From Balneola sp. (GTDB lineage: Bacteria > Bacteroidota > Rhodothermia > Balneolales > Balneolaceae), in contig JANQSE010000009.1 of assembly GCA_028284195.1 (NCBI GenBank), positions 22,660 through 86,659 on the forward strand: a stretch of DNA of 64,000 nt. Reading direction: 5' to 3'. Every line of letters begins with the position of its first letter. The stretch's first letter is position 1. Shown in pieces: positions 29,162-37,703 of the stretch. The notes below the pieces were generated by a model that ran no database searches, had not been told where the DNA came from, and was given only the letters and a program-made list of their open reading frames with translations. The position numbers were made by a program, and so were the translations under genes.

Positions 29162-29223
29162 AGCGGAATATAATTGCAACAAATACCAATGAACAATCGA
29201 AGATTTATTCTAAATTCAGAGAG

Positions 29224-30033
29224 ATGAAGTATCTGGTTTTAATTTGCTCATTATTAGTTTCTATGAATACGTCTGCTCAGGAAGGCTCGGTAGAAGTATA
29301 TCACACTGAGATTAAGGAAGGAGTAAGGATATTTGGCAAGAACAAAAATATTTACCCGGTTACGATCCAGCTTAGTGCAAAAACCGAGAATATGCGATCG
29401 CTAAAAAACCTGCCGTTAATAAAAGTAATTCCAGGAAACAGAGAAATTGCACTTACTGATCTGGTGCCTGTGGATGATTCCAAGTCCTGGAATATGCGTT
29501 ACAGTTACGTTTTTTACATGGGAAGTATAAACGCAGAACACAATCCCAATTTTGCTTACCGGTTGCCTTTTAAGAAAGGGCAAACGTATAGATTGGATCA
29601 GGGTTTTGGTGGAAGTTTTTCCCATTCGGGAGACAGCAAGTATTCTCTGGATTTTAATATGGAAATTGGCACGGATATATACGCAGCCCGGGCAGGCCTG
29701 GTAGTAGAAACTGAAGATAGATACACCGAAGGTGGAGGGGACCGTAAGTTTCTGGAAAAAGCTAATCGAATTTTAATACTGCATAATGACGGGACTTGGG
29801 CACAGTACACGCACCTTAAAAAGAATGGTGTGTTTGTAAAGGTAGGGGACCGGGTAAGAGCAGGACAGCGAATAGGTGCTTCCGGAGCCACAGGATATGC
29901 AACCGGGCCGCATCTTCATTTTTCGGTAATGAAAACAAAGCCGGGCGGAGGGTTTATTACCATTCCTGTTAAGTTCAAAACCAGAAAAGGTATAGTAATG
30001 CTTAAAGAGGGGGAGAGTTATACAGGGTATTAG
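29224..30033 (+). CDS. Secreted M23-family metallopeptidase (LytM domain)
   Basis: 269 residues with a signal peptide ending TSAQ and a C-terminal LytM/peptidase M23 domain. The zinc site is HSGDSKYSLDF (H near 135, D near 143) and HLHF near 230; VKVGDRVRAGQRIGASGATG is the typical loop before the last ligands. These enzymes cut peptidoglycan cross-links or act as amidase activators. Because both zinc motifs are intact it is probably active. Convergent with the SPFH gene 28 bases downstream. Confidence 0.92.
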   Translation: MKYLVLICSLLVSMNTSAQEGSVEVYHTEIKEGVRIFGKNKNIYPVTIQLSAKTENMRSLKNLPLIKVIPGNREIALTDLVPVDDSKSWNMRYSYVFYMGSINAEHNPNFAYRLPFKKGQTYRLDQGFGGSFSHSGDSKYSLDFNMEIGTDIYAARAGLVVETEDRYTEGGGDRKFLEKANRILILHNDGTWAQYTHLKKNGVFVKVGDRVRAGQRIGASGATGYATGPHLHFSVMKTKPGGGFITIPVKFKTRKGIVMLKEGESYTGY

Positions 30034-30043
30034 TGCAAAAACG

Positions 30044-30060
30044 TCAATATTGAATATTGA
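30044..30060. terminator. AT-rich palindrome between convergent genes
   Basis: TCAATATT-G-AATATTGA has eight-base arms and a one-base centre. It fills the 28-base gap between two convergent genes and may act as a shared transcription end, though there is no U-run and the arms are AT-rich. Confidence 0.3.
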
Positions 30061-30061
30061 T

Positions 30062-31000
30062 TCACTTCTTATTTTCCTCTTTAAACTCATCCAGCGATAA
30101 TCCTTTCATAACCGCATCATAGCTGGAAATATCCTTAGGCAGGATAATATCGTTCTTATTCTGTCCCAACCCGGATAATGTACCCAGGTATTTTTCAGCA
30201 AGACGAAGTTTCATGGCTTCTGTACCCATAGGAGCTGACAGAGCATCCGCAATTTGTTCGATAGAAACAGCCGTTGCTTCTGCAATGGCTTCAATTTCTT
30301 TGGCCACACCTTCCGCTTCATTAATACGGCGCTGTTTTTCTGCTTCAGAAATATTAATCATCTCAGCTTTAAGGCCTTCACCGTCATTTTCTTTACTTCC
30401 AAGTACACCTTCTGATTTTGCAATAACTGCACGGCGATCCCTTTCAGCCGTCATCTGGCGCTCCATCGCTTTTTGTACCGTTCTTGGGGTAAGGATATTT
30501 TTTATCTCGTAACGATGAACTTTAATACCCCAAGGCAGTTCCATTTCGCTGAGCACTTTTACCACTTCTTTACTCATGAAGGCACGTTCCTCAAAAGTCT
30601 GATCCAAATCCATTAAACCTATAACCGAACGGGTGGTGGTTTGCGCAAGTTGAATGGCTGCATATCGGTAATTGGTAACCCCGTAGCTGGCATTTACCGG
30701 ATCAGTTACGCTGAGGTAAATCACTCCATCTACTTCTACCTTTACATTGTCTTTGGTGAAACATTCCTGTGGTTCCACTTCGATAGTTTCTTCTCTTAAA
30801 TCCTGCTTGTACACTACTTTATCAACGAAGGGAACCAGGGCATGAAAACCCGGCCCTAACGTTTTATGATAATTACCGAGACGTTCTACAATGTAAGAAT
30901 ACTGATTAGGTACTAATCGGAGCGACTTAATGATCTTAAAGATCAGGAACAGAACAAAAAGGCCAACAAGAATCTGGCTTACAATTTCGACAATTTCCAT
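30062..31000 (-). CDS. SPFH/stomatin-like membrane protein (slipin B)
   Basis: 312 residues: one N-terminal transmembrane helix (about 5-25), then the SPFH domain (VPNQYSYIVERLGNYHKTLGPGFH) and an alanine- and glutamate-rich coiled coil (about 190-260). Members oligomerise in membrane microdomains and protect membrane integrity. It follows a second SPFH gene by three bases; the two are paralogous but diverged. Part of an NfeD-SPFH-SPFH operon. Confidence 0.92.
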   Translation of the reverse strand: MEIVEIVSQILVGLFVLFLIFKIIKSLRLVPNQYSYIVERLGNYHKTLGPGFHALVPFVDKVVYKQDLREETIEVEPQECFTKDNVKVEVDGVIYLSVTDPVNASYGVTNYRYAAIQLAQTTTRSVIGLMDLDQTFEERAFMSKEVVKVLSEMELPWGIKVHRYEIKNILTPRTVQKAMERQMTAERDRRAVIAKSEGVLGSKENDGEGLKAEMINISEAEKQRRINEAEGVAKEIEAIAEATAVSIEQIADALSAPMGTEAMKLRLAEKYLGTLSGLGQNKNDIILPKDISSYDAVMKGLSLDEFKEENKK

Positions 31001-31003
31001 AGC

Positions 31004-31945
31004 TTATTCTCCTTTTAGTTCTTTGTGGTTCGAATCTTTTGTGTGATCGCTCACTTTGCTTACCCCTTCAAAAAAGGTTTTTAGATTGGCAGTTTCGGTA
31101 GGTAATACCGAAACATTGGTTTGTTTAAGAATTTTTCCGAATTGCTCGATGTACTGTTCTACCAGTTTGGTTTTAACGGCAAGCTCTCCACCCGGTTTTT
31201 GCATGGCTTCAGCAATTCGCTTTACACCGTTTGCAGTAGCCGTTGCAATTAACTCAATTTCTTTTGCTTTACCGGTAGCTTCGTTAATTCTTTTTTGTCG
31301 GGATCCCTCAGAAACAAGAACCTGGCTTTTTCGTTCACCTTCCGATTCATTAATTCGGGCCTGACGGAAACCTTCTGAATGGGTGATTTCTGCTCTTTTT
31401 TCCCGTTCGGCTTCCATCTGTTTTTCCATGGTATCTACAATCTCATTGGATGGGCGGATGTTCTTAATTTCATACCGAAGCACTTTAATCCCCCAGGGAT
31501 CTGCTGCTTTATCAATTTCCCGGACAATATTTTCATTCATTTTTTCCCGTTCAGAAAAGGTATCATCAAGGGTAATTTTACCTACTTCACTACGCATAGT
31601 GGTTTGTGCAAGATTAATTGCCGCTGCTTGATAGTTAGAAATACCATAGCTGGCTTTGTAAGCATCCATTACTTTTATATATACTAGCCCATCTACCGCA
31701 ACCTCAATATTATCTTTGGTTATACAGGTTTGGCTGGGAACGTCCAGCACTTGCTCACGCATCTCTCTTCGGTAAGCAGGCTGATCCGCAAAAGGAATCA
31801 GAAAATGAAATCCTGGTTTCAGGTTCTTCTTAAATTTACCAAGCCGTTCCTGAATTACTTCTTCCCGCATTTCCACGATGATAAATAACCGTGTAAGAAT
31901 GAAGTAAAGAATAACAAGTGTGATGAGAATGCTTGTCCAAAACAT
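31004..31945 (-). CDS. SPFH/stomatin-like membrane protein (slipin A)
   Basis: 313 residues, with an N-terminal helix (about 3-23), SPFH domain (REEVIQERLGKFKKNLKPGFH) and coiled-coil tail with repeated SEG and RINE segments. Located between the NfeD gene and the second SPFH gene, the usual partner arrangement for slipins. Expected to form a hetero-oligomeric ring with slipin B, since both are co-expressed. Confidence 0.92.
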   Translation of the reverse strand: MFWTSILITLVILYFILTRLFIIVEMREEVIQERLGKFKKNLKPGFHFLIPFADQPAYRREMREQVLDVPSQTCITKDNIEVAVDGLVYIKVMDAYKASYGISNYQAAAINLAQTTMRSEVGKITLDDTFSEREKMNENIVREIDKAADPWGIKVLRYEIKNIRPSNEIVDTMEKQMEAEREKRAEITHSEGFRQARINESEGERKSQVLVSEGSRQKRINEATGKAKEIELIATATANGVKRIAEAMQKPGGELAVKTKLVEQYIEQFGKILKQTNVSVLPTETANLKTFFEGVSKVSDHTKDSNHKELKGE

Positions 31946-31953
31946 AAGGTTCT

Positions 31954-32448
31954 TTAGTTTTTTTCTTTGAGTTTTTGCGATTGAGGTTCTTTTATTTGAT
32001 CAACCGGTTCTACAATCCAAGTGGTATTATCCCGGTATTTGATGCGTACTTTTTTCCCGGAAGGAACTTCTCCCTCAATAGTTCGTGCTTGCCATGAAAT
32101 TCCCTGAAAGCGAATTCTGCCCTCATTATTAAATTCATTGACAGGTTCAACCACTTCCACAATTTGATCCATGGCTTCATAGTCCTCATCGGCGAGCTTA
32201 AACGAAGTTTCACCTTTTAAATACTTACGGATTATGGGCATCGCAAGAATGCTTATGGCAGCAGAAGTAAATACCCATGCCATAGTTGCAGTAATTGGGT
32301 CTTCCAGAAATCCAAGAAAACGAGCAAGTGCTACAAGCAAACCGCTGGCACCTAAAATCAATGCCATTCCACTTGGAACAAGGAATTCCAGCAGCATCAG
32401 AAGTATCCCGCCAATTAAAAAAATCCAGGTGAGTAGCTCGCTATCCAT
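31954..32448 (-). CDS. NfeD-family membrane protein
   Basis: 164 residues from the ATG at 32448, which begins MDSELLTWIFLIGG; the open frame extends to 32562, but the extra 38 residues do not resemble the family. Three to four transmembrane segments (about 6-22, 28-45, 50-80) are followed by a C-terminal OB-fold (NEFNNEGRIRFQGISWQAR) typical of NfeD partners of SPFH proteins. The short form without the serine protease domain. Confidence 0.88.
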   Translation of the reverse strand: MDSELLTWIFLIGGILLMLLEFLVPSGMALILGASGLLVALARFLGFLEDPITATMAWVFTSAAISILAMPIIRKYLKGETSFKLADEDYEAMDQIVEVVEPVNEFNNEGRIRFQGISWQARTIEGEVPSGKKVRIKYRDNTTWIVEPVDQIKEPQSQKLKEKN

Positions 32449-32669
32449 GGCTCTGTGATGAATTTTACCGTCTTTAGTAGATAGTAAATTGATCAATAAA
32501 AATCTCAACAAGTTGGCATTATTTTTGTGTTTATTTGATTCGAATAAAATCACTAATGTCATTCAAAGGCTGCTGCCTGCCTTAGGTATTCCTATGGGAG
32601 AAAGGTCCTCGAATCTTCATGAGAAAATATTTGTAGATTCTTCGCTATTACTCAGAATGATCAGCTGGT

Positions 32670-34457
32670 ATGCCCGATAAAGAAGAAAAAAAGAATTATT
32701 CCATTACCTCTCTAAAAGAGACGCTTGTAAAAATATTTGCGCTAAGTAAACCATACAGGAGGCGCTTTTACTTTGCGACCGTTGTGGTTTTGCTTGCATC
32801 AGGGATTTGGCTAACCGTTCCACTTGGTTTGAGAGAATTACTTGATGCAGTTTTTGATAAAGGAGATGAAAGCCTACTGAACCTTTTGGCTGTTGGATTG
32901 ATTGGTTTGTTTATACTACAAGCTTTGTTCAGTTTTGCAGGGAACTATCATCTTGAGTGGGTGGGAGAGCGGGTTGTTACCGATTTGAGAAAGAAAGTAT
33001 ATGAGCATTTACATCGTCTGGGCTTTCGTTTTTTTGCTGAACGCAGGTTAGGAGAAATTACATCTAGGCTTACAAATGATGTAGGTTCCATCCGAACCGC
33101 ACTTACCGACTCTCTTCCACAGTTACTCACTATTTCTTTTTCGCTGATAGGTTCAGTCTCGTTAATGGTCGCCTTGAACTGGAGGTTGAGCGCAGTGATA
33201 TTTGTTACTGTTCCATTTGTGACCATTGCCACCCGATATTTTGGTCAGAAGATTCGAAAGCTTTCCCGGGGGATTCAAGACGATCTCGCAGATTCTACAG
33301 CAGTGGCAGAAGACGCGTTGGGAGCTGTTCGGCTGGTAAAAGCATTTGTACGGGAAACCTATGAGGTAACACGTTATTCCGATTCTATAGAAAAGCTATT
33401 TACAACGGTTCGAAAGAAAGTAGTACTCACTCAATTGTTTTGGTCGGGCGTTGGGATTATGTTTATGGGTACGCTCGTGGTAATTTTCTGGTATGGAGGG
33501 AAGGAGGTACTCGCCGAACGACTAAGTGCCGGCGACTTGGTTGCATTTATTATTTATGCCTTGAATATATCCCGCTCAATCAGCCAAACTTCCAGATTAT
33601 ATACAGCAGTGAATACAGCCGCTGGGGCTTCGGAACGAATTTTTGAATTGTTGGAAGAAATCCCTGAAATAGAAGATAAGCCTGATGCCAAAGAACTTTT
33701 GGAAGTTAAAGGAGAGGTTGAGTTTAGAGGAGTCGGTTTTCAATATGAAGAAGATCGCCCGGTTTTAAGAGATATAAACTTTAATGCCAGAGCAGGAGAG
33801 ACGATTGCATTAGTTGGGCCAAGCGGAGCAGGAAAAACGACTCTATTAAATCTGATCCCAAGATTTTATGATGTACAGAAAGGTGAGATTTTGTTGGATC
33901 AGGTTTCAATTTCAGATTTGAAAGTGAAACCATTCAGAGAACACATCTCCATTGTGCCTCAGGAAGTTCATCTGTTTAGTACAAGCATAAAAGATAATTT
34001 GAGATATGGTAAACTTGATGCTTCAGATGAAGAGCTTATCCAGGCTGCAACGGATGCTAATGCCCACGATTTTATAATGGAAAACCCGGGTGGTTATGAC
34101 TCCTTGATTGGAGAGAAGGGAGTAAAACTAAGTGGGGGACAAAGGCAGCGAATAGCTATTGCTCGTGCTATTCTGAAAGATCCTGAGATTCTTCTATTGG
34201 ATGAAGCTACGTCTTCGCTTGACTCTGAATCTGAAGCACAGGTGCAGGAAGCGTTAAACCGATTGATGAAAGGAAGAACTACTTTTGTAATTGCTCACCG
34301 TCTTTCCACTATACAAAACGCAAATCGTATTTTAGTGTTGGATAAGGGTGAAATTGTAGAAGAAGGAACACATCATGAACTGTTAACCAAAGGAGGTTTG
34401 TACAGCCATTTGTATGAATTACAGTTTCGGGATTTGGCCGGAGAGAGTTTGGGTTGA
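32670..34457 (+). CDS. MsbA-like ABC exporter (fused permease and ATPase)
   Basis: 595 residues: six membrane helices (about 30-310) and an ATPase domain with Walker A GPSGAGKTT (near 384), signature LSGGQRQR (near 487) and Walker B ILLLDEATSSLD. A homodimeric exporter of lipids or drugs; the substrate is not predictable, although MsbA-type lipid flipping is common. Divergent from the NfeD operon, 221 bases from its start. Confidence 0.92.
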   Translation: MPDKEEKKNYSITSLKETLVKIFALSKPYRRRFYFATVVVLLASGIWLTVPLGLRELLDAVFDKGDESLLNLLAVGLIGLFILQALFSFAGNYHLEWVGERVVTDLRKKVYEHLHRLGFRFFAERRLGEITSRLTNDVGSIRTALTDSLPQLLTISFSLIGSVSLMVALNWRLSAVIFVTVPFVTIATRYFGQKIRKLSRGIQDDLADSTAVAEDALGAVRLVKAFVRETYEVTRYSDSIEKLFTTVRKKVVLTQLFWSGVGIMFMGTLVVIFWYGGKEVLAERLSAGDLVAFIIYALNISRSISQTSRLYTAVNTAAGASERIFELLEEIPEIEDKPDAKELLEVKGEVEFRGVGFQYEEDRPVLRDINFNARAGETIALVGPSGAGKTTLLNLIPRFYDVQKGEILLDQVSISDLKVKPFREHISIVPQEVHLFSTSIKDNLRYGKLDASDEELIQAATDANAHDFIMENPGGYDSLIGEKGVKLSGGQRQRIAIARAILKDPEILLLDEATSSLDSESEAQVQEALNRLMKGRTTFVIAHRLSTIQNANRILVLDKGEIVEEGTHHELLTKGGLYSHLYELQFRDLAGESLG

Positions 34458-34585
34458 CGAGGTTATTTTAGAAAAATCAAAAACAACTGATTCGACTAGG
34501 AAAAGAATTAAGGCGAACCCATCCCTGTCCCTTCCCTTAACTAAGGGAAGGGGACGTGTTAATCAAATACTTATAGTTTAAGAGT

Positions 34586-34611
34586 TTCCCTCCCTGATCT
34601 TAGGGAGGGAA
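34586..34611. repeat. 10-bp hairpin upstream of the DUF559 gene
   Basis: TTCCCTCCCT and AGGGAGGGAA form a perfect ten-base stem with the loop GATCTT. A second weaker hairpin of the same type is at 34527-34555. They lie between the stop of the ABC exporter and the DUF559 gene and could also terminate exporter transcription. Confidence 0.7.
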
Positions 34612-34704
34612 CATGGGTGGGTCACAGAAAGAAGTAAACTGGGTGGTTCAGAAAAAAACGGAATAAACTATTTCCATTTTAAGATGAATTAACTACTGTT
34701 CTGC

Positions 34705-35028
34705 ATGGACTTGTCTAAAAAAGGTATCACAGAATTAGCAAGAGAGTTAAGAAAAAATCAAACTCCTTCAGAAAAACTGCTTTGGGAATCTATCAGAAAG
34801 AGAAAGCTTAACGGATTACGGTTTGTACGAGAGAAACCATTTGTGCATACCCAATATGAAACAAAAAGGTACTTCTATATCGCAGACTTTTATTGTGCCG
34901 AGCATAAGCTGGTTATTGAACTGGATGGAAAGATCCACGATTCTCAAAAGGATTACGACTTTCAAAGAACAGAAGTGTTAAAAAGTTTGGGGCTGAAAAT
35001 TCTAAGAATTAAGAACTTGGAGACTTAG
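34705..35028 (+). CDS. DUF559-family (Vsr-like) endonuclease, C-terminus frameshifted
   Basis: 107 residues of a restriction-endonuclease-like fold. Family features are LRKNQTPSEKLLWESIRKRKLNGLRFVRE, AD-FYC, and the catalytic ELDGKIHDSQKDYD region. The family normally continues about 15 residues past the final RI-x-N segment. Here a TAG ends the frame at 35028, and a second reading frame (to the TAA at 35069) carries DLGSVRRKILNAVRK, which matches the expected tail. A small indel near 35015-35025 has therefore probably truncated it. The core is otherwise intact. Confidence 0.75.
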   Translation: MDLSKKGITELARELRKNQTPSEKLLWESIRKRKLNGLRFVREKPFVHTQYETKRYFYIADFYCAEHKLVIELDGKIHDSQKDYDFQRTEVLKSLGLKILRIKNLET

Positions 35029-35240
35029 GATCTGTTCGTCGAAAAATTTTGAATGCAGTGAGGAAATAACCCATCCCTGTCTGCTCCCGAGCGGACTTGG
35101 AATAGGGTTCTGAATAACAAGAAAAGCTAGTCTTTGCGAGTAGTCTGAATCGCACCAAAGTTATCAACAGCACTCGAAGAAGCCTGTTTACCGTATGTTA
35201 CTATGGAAGGGGAGGGTTGGGGTGGGATCAAAAAAAAGCC

Positions 35241-36296
35241 CTAATCATTATACACCCTTATCACATCCGAATAACTCATATCCGTTAAAAGTCCCCGCTT
35301 ATCAAGTTCAGTTAAATAACTTACGGGGACTCCGCTTGTGTAAAGGCCTATAATACCTGAATAAGAATAAGTGTCAATAAACCCTGCTTTTTCCAGATCG
35401 GTTAAGTATTCAGTAGTAACTCCACTGCTATGCATTCCTATGATGCCGGAGTATGAGAACTTATCAAGCATATTTGCAGAACTGAGCTGATCCAAAAACT
35501 CAATACTTACTCCGCTACTTGAAAGGCCAATTAATCCGGAGTAAGAAAACTTATCCAGATATCCGCCCTGCTCCATCAACGAAAGGTACTCGGTAGAAAC
35601 TCCTGCATTGTACATCCCGATCAATGCCGAATAAGAGAACTTATCCAGAAACTCGCCGGTTTGCATCTGGTCTAAATACTGGGTGGTAACCCCACCGTTG
35701 TAGAGCCCAATAATGGCAGAATAGGAGAAATCATTTAAATACCCGGCGGTACTCATTTGATCTAAATATGCAATGGGTACTCCCCCGTTGTATAAGCCAA
35801 TAATTGCTGAGTAAGAAAAATCATCTAGGTACCCGGCTGCTTCTAAGCTTTCCAGATAAGAAATTGGAACACCGCTATTATAAAGTGCCTGGATTCCCGA
35901 AGACGAAATTTGATTGGTAAATCCTTTTTCGGTGGCTTCTTGCAAATAATCAAGATAAGAGTCTGGTACGCCTTGCTGGTTAGATAATCTTTCAGGTAAC
36001 GGAACAGGAGGAGGTAGAGGAGCCTGAACAGCGGCTTGACCTTGGGTAACTACATTTGTTTGGCTGCCACTATCTGTAATAAGCCACGAAAAGGGGCCAA
36101 AAGTGAAAAGCCATACTAACGAAATAACCCCAAAAATTGATAACGCGGCTAAATTTCTTTTTGCAGAGGGTTTTGGTATGGATTGCTCTTCATCAAATCC
36201 ATCTTCGATTTCTTCTGATGATTTTTCGTGCAAGTAGGAATCCAGATCAAAATCTTCATCTCTTCTCAAGTCATTTTTAAATCTCTGGCTGCTCAT
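35241..36296 (-). CDS. Anchored protein with 30-residue tandem repeats (paralogue A)
   Basis: 351 residues in four parts: a cytoplasmic N-terminus with the shared motif DFDLDSYL (15-22), one transmembrane helix (about 48-70), a Pro-rich linker (APLPPPVPLP, 92-101), and tandem repeats. The first unit (109-141) is 33 long and degenerate. Seven units of exactly 30 residues then fill 142-351 up to the last residue. Each reads GV-x3-YL-x2-L-x3-GYLDDFSYSAIIGLYN, which suggests a two-helix solenoid. FSYS and IIGLY are specific to this paralogue. No known domain recognised; last of three genes. Confidence 0.85.
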   Translation of the reverse strand: MSSQRFKNDLRRDEDFDLDSYLHEKSSEEIEDGFDEEQSIPKPSAKRNLAALSIFGVISLVWLFTFGPFSWLITDSGSQTNVVTQGQAAVQAPLPPPVPLPERLSNQQGVPDSYLDYLQEATEKGFTNQISSSGIQALYNSGVPISYLESLEAAGYLDDFSYSAIIGLYNGGVPIAYLDQMSTAGYLNDFSYSAIIGLYNGGVTTQYLDQMQTGEFLDKFSYSALIGMYNAGVSTEYLSLMEQGGYLDKFSYSGLIGLSSSGVSIEFLDQLSSANMLDKFSYSGIIGMHSSGVTTEYLTDLEKAGFIDTYSYSGIIGLYTSGVPVSYLTELDKRGLLTDMSYSDVIRVYND

Positions 36297-37703
36297 GTTA
36301 TTGTCCTTCTAGTTGGTATGCACTAACTACTGATGATGAAGACATATCGTTTAACAAGCCCTTATCATCCAGTGTTTTAAGGAAGCTTACCGGAACATCA
36401 TTCTGGTATAACCTGACAACCGATGTACTCCCGAAGTTATTCAAATACCCACCGGCAGCTAAATCTTCGACATACTCTTTAGGAACATTATTTTGATATA
36501 ACCTGGTAATAGAAGTGCTGCCAAAGTTATTAAGTAACCCTGCGTTCTTAAAGCTTTCTATGTATTCAAACGGAACCTGATTCTCATAAAAACGGGTTAT
36601 AGAAGTGCCTCCAAATTCATTCATCATTCCGGCTGTTTTAAACCGTTCGATATATTCGAATGGCACTTGATTTTGATACAAACGTGAGATAGAAGTGCTT
36701 CCAAAGTCGTTCAACAATCCTGCACTGTTTAATTGTTGGATATATTCTATCGGTATCTGGTTCTGATATAGTCTTGAAATTGACGTGCTTCCAAAATTAT
36801 TCAGCATGCCAGCTTTTCCAAATTGGTCGATATATTCTACAGGAACATTGTTCTGGTATAAACGAGTTGATCCGCTTCCTCCAAAATCATCTAAATAACC
36901 ATATTCTTTTAGTTGAGACAGGTAATCGGTATAGCTGATTCCTAAATCATTTGAATTTGCATTAAAGTTGTCATTAAAATTAAAGTCGAAGTTAAAACCT
37001 TCGATTGATGGAGGCGGGGGAGGAACCGGAAATGCAGTACCCTGGCCTGAACCTTGAAAGAATGCTGTTTGTCCGTCTTGTGTAGAAATAACCTGACTTT
37101 CCTGGCCGAAAAATGAGAATGGATCACTCACAAAAAACCATACTGCAGGTACTAAAACAACTAACAGTGCAATGAGGTTGCGTTTTGTGGTTGGTTGAGG
37201 CGCACCAAAATCTTCTTCATCAAAGTCGTGCTCAGTGCCAGCTTGTTCAGTTATATACGCATCCAGATCAAAATCGGGATCATCATTTCGGTTCAGGTCA
37301 TTTTTAAATTTTTGAGTACCCATGTTACATCCTAATTATTTTCACTTTTATATAATTCAACTACAGAAACAAAATTCAGATCGTTATACAGGTCTTTTTG
37401 CTTAAGTTCGTCAAGAAATTCGGTTGTAACTCCTGCTTTATAGTATTCAGTTATTGCAATAAAATTTAAATCATTCAGGTAACCGCTCTGGCTCAGTTTC
37501 GAGAGATATTCCATCGAAACATTATTTTTGTAAAGTTCTGAAATCCCAATGAAATTTATATTCTCAAGAAACCCGCCTTCATCAAGCTGGTTTATATAAC
37601 TAAATGGAACGTTGTTTTTGTAAAGTTCTGAAATGGCTATAAAGTTAAAATCGTCCAGATATCCGGCTGCGTCAACTTGTTCTAAGTATTCAATAGGAAC
37701 TTT
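35244..37703 (-). repeat. 90-bp-period coding repeat arrays in three adjacent genes
   Basis: The repeat-coding segments run at 35244-35873 (A, seven 90-base units), 36301-36849 (B) and 37335-37703 (C). Period is exactly 90 bases with almost no indels, and units within a gene resemble each other more than those of the neighbouring genes. Confidence 0.8.
36298..37323 (-). CDS. Anchored protein with 30-residue tandem repeats (paralogue B)
   Basis: 341 residues with the same plan as its neighbours: DFDLDAYI motif (17-24), helix (about 48-70), a linker of PPPPP then Asn/Phe-rich residues (101-127), a degenerate first repeat, then five 30-residue units and one 33-residue final unit (159-341). Units read x-VP-x-EYI-x2-F-x3-G-LNNFGSTSISRLYQN. 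The GSTS-SRLYQN half is conserved across the array but absent from A and C. One base separates it from A and eight from C, so they are co-transcribed. Confidence 0.85.
   Translation of the reverse strand: MGTQKFKNDLNRNDDPDFDLDAYITEQAGTEHDFDEEDFGAPQPTTKRNLIALLVVLVPAVWFFVSDPFSFFGQESQVISTQDGQTAFFQGSGQGTAFPVPPPPPSIEGFNFDFNFNDNFNANSNDLGISYTDYLSQLKEYGYLDDFGGSGSTRLYQNNVPVEYIDQFGKAGMLNNFGSTSISRLYQNQIPIEYIQQLNSAGLLNDFGSTSISRLYQNQVPFEYIERFKTAGMMNEFGGTSITRFYENQVPFEYIESFKNAGLLNNFGSTSITRLYQNNVPKEYVEDLAAGGYLNNFGSTSVVRLYQNDVPVSFLKTLDDKGLLNDMSSSSVVSAYQLEGQ

Larger units (their letters stand above)
34516..35227. mobile_element. Candidate REP-like cassette carrying a DUF559 nuclease gene
   Basis: AACCCATCCCTGTC occurs at 34516-34529 and again at 35068-35081 on either side of the DUF559 gene. 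Two hairpins sit upstream: CCCTT-type arms at 34527-34539 and 34542-34555 (one bulge), and TTCCCTCCCT at 34586-34595 with its exact complement at 34602-34611. The right side (about 35204-35227) carries GGAAGGGGAGGG followed by GGGGTGGG, an imperfect inverse of the left side. No transposase is present. The boundaries are a guess from the symmetry. Confidence 0.45.

Noticed and set aside
32489..32680. Small plus-strand frame before the MsbA-like gene
   Set aside because: It runs over the NfeD promoter region and resembles no protein; the ABC start at 32670 is better.
34527..34555. Ordinary intrinsic terminator of the MsbA-like gene
   Set aside because: The stem has a bulge and no T-run follows; the repeated G-run pattern fits a REP-like element better.
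35244..37703. Regular 90-base periodicity resembling a CRISPR or satellite array
   Set aside because: The period is in-frame coding repeats of 30 codons, with no short identical repeats or unique spacers.
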